Assembly (NCBI GenBank): GCA_014529385.2
Contig: CM043942.1
Span: forward strand, 9,430,001-9,488,000
Length of the DNA: 58,000 bases
Reading direction: 5' to 3'
Origin: Adiantum capillus-veneris
Taxonomy: Eukaryota; Streptophyta; Polypodiopsida; Polypodiales; Pteridaceae
Position 1 is the stretch's first letter; the number at the start of each line of letters is the position of its first letter. Under the pieces are notes generated by a model that saw nothing but the letters and a program-made list of their open reading frames with translations, ran no database searches and was not told where the DNA came from. Below are positions 56,731-58,000 of this stretch, piece after piece. The position numbers and the translations under genes are program-made.

Positions 56731-58000
56731 ATGAACACATTAACTTTTTGCAAATGCATGCTTTTACTCTTTCTTTGTACCTTATACACATTTTCTTCCT
56801 TCTCTTTTCGTCATTCTATTTACCTCAAGCTTTATTCCTCCACGTCTGTCTCTAACATGACAGCTACTACTACAGCTATGATTTCATGGGCGATTAATGG
56901 TGCTCAAATGGATTACAGAGTCACGTTACGAAATGGAGAGCTTCTTCTTAGTGAATATTTTCTTCAAAGTTTGCTGCCTCCTTCTATTAAGTTTGAAAGC
57001 TTGCTGGCAGTAGTTCAAACAGGGAGCTCAGAGTCTAAGGTCTATGTTTTGCCAAGATGGGATCATGAAGATAAAAAACATTACCTTCTTGACCATACTC
57101 TGTCCTCCGCTTACCACATTATTCATTCGAATGACTTTGTTTATGTAGCTCACAGTTTGGAAACAAGTGAAGAAGTCGGTGATTCTTCTATGCTAGCTAC
57201 ACCATGTAACAAAAGATCTACTACATCACATTTAAATGTTGATATTGATGTAAACACCAGAGGCTTTTCAAGACACACAAGATGGGGTGGAGCAAACAAG
57301 GCAGGATACATCCATCATTTCATGGATGAAAGACAAAGGTAAAGCGTGCAGGCTGTCTAAACTTTTAGAGATTTGTGGACCTCCCAAAAAGGCTGATGAG
57401 TTCCCAAATTTTTATAATGGTGATGTCTGTTTCAAGCTTCCTCCAGTCAACAACAATAAAAGGATGCTCGGTATGGAGCAAAAGTATGACGGTCACCTTT
57501 GGTCTCGCCCAACATCGACAAGCATGGCCATAGATTGCATTGACAAACATGGCCATATAATGGTGATGTCTGTTTCAAGCTTCCTCCAGTCAAAAACAAT
57601 AAAAGTATGCTCGGTATGGAGCAAAAGTATGACGGTCACCTTTGGTCTCGCCCAACATCGACAAACATGGCCATAGATTGCATTGTTCGTTTGAGTTATT
57701 GTCTTGGAAGCCTTCAATGTTGCAAAGTGACATGCTCTTTTTACCTTGGTGAAAGGAGATACAATGATGCCTTCTTTCATGGACATTTAGACAAACAAAT
57801 CAGCATGGGATATCCTGCTAGAGAAGGTAAATCTAGAATAACCTGCCACTATTGTGACAGAATGGTCACCTGTTTAAATGTCTATAAGTGTATAATATAT
57901 TATGTGATGCCAAAGGAAACAACAATAACACATTTGGTGATCCATTTGGGAGTGCATGACCACAATGTAGAGCCAGGAACTAGAAGGGCAGCTCTTGAAA
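56731..58000 (+). pseudogene. Unrecognised gene broken by a tandem duplication, runs off the edge
   Basis: A frame from ATG 56731 gives a hydrophobic start (MLLLFLCTLYTFSSFSF), then WAINGAQMDYRVTLRNGELL, SESKVYVLPRWDHEDKKHYL and NDFVYVAHSLE. It stops at 57342. After a shift the other frame gives KACRLSKLLEICGPPKKADE and FPNFYNGDVCFKLPP. Past the 143-bp duplication the frame resumes with IVRLSYCLGSLQ, CHYCDRMVTC, IIYYVMPKET and HLGVHDHNVEPGTRRAALE. The CxxC and HLGVHxH motifs hint at metal binding. I cannot name the family; a transposon-derived or lineage-specific gene is possible. The hydrophobic start might be chance, with ATG 56857 as an alternative. Confidence 0.5.
57413..57698. repeat. 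143-bp tandem duplication
   Basis: TATAATGGTGATGTCTGTTT starts copies at 57413 and 57556. They differ at about three positions. The length leaves a remainder of two on division by three, so it shifts the frame. Confidence 0.9.

Overview
The window looks like repeat-dense nuclear DNA of a land plant, probably one with a large genome. That inference rests on nested Ty1/copia and Ty3/gypsy LTR elements with plant-type primer binding sites, a CACTA-type transposase relic, and the absence of any bacterial or organellar gene set. I cannot name the species. I found no confident single-copy host gene; almost everything recognisable is transposon-derived and broken.

Layout. 1-4262 (+): copia-1, running off the left edge, inserted into gypsy A. 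4263-12042 (-): gypsy A, with gag, protease, a long leader, a tRNA-Asp-like PBS and a 1001-bp 5' LTR; it is itself inserted in gypsy B. 12043-17159 (-): gypsy B, decayed, with its protease deleted in frame. 17160-18235 (-): 3' end of copia F. 18236-19340 (-): a solo LTR with mismatched flanks. 19341-21175 (-): a gag-protease fragment related to gypsy C. 21176-23113: unrecognised ORFs. 23141-24076: a 936-bp near-perfect foldback with twin hairpins at its centre, then an LTR scrap. 25637-30410 (+): a complete but dead copia H with two 227-bp LTRs and CTATA target duplications. 30411-35800: non-coding, with minisatellites, duplications and microsatellites. 35912-37949 (-): CACTA transposase relic, cut by gypsy C. 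37950-49234 (+): gypsy C, with LTR, PBS, leader, gag, protease, RT/RNase H, integrase and an extra retropepsin-like ORF, but no 3' LTR. 49258-54240 (-): gypsy D, joined tail to tail with C. 54241-56620: G tract, a 148-bp foldback, and a very AT-rich block with a tandem array. 56731-58000 (+): an unrecognised gene broken by a 143-bp tandem duplication.

The most unusual signal is in the untranslated leaders of the gypsy elements. A, B and C each carry two to four copies of a palindrome whose arms differ completely between elements but share one core, reducible to ATCGCGAT. Every core variant seen is a CpG to TpG/CpA change of that core. In A, and most clearly once in C, a second box close to CCAAACTTsACAAAACTTG (s = C or G) lies about 76-79 nt upstream of the palindrome. 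In A the two-part module repeats every 298-299 bp. Degenerate copies also lie inside the LTRs, and an orphan copy sits in otherwise unassigned DNA at 32935. I know of no description of this module. Other points of interest are a conserved N-terminal gag domain, zinc knuckles with CX2CX3HX4C spacing, a second protease-like ORF after integrase, and microsatellites in the transcribed leaders of two LTRs.
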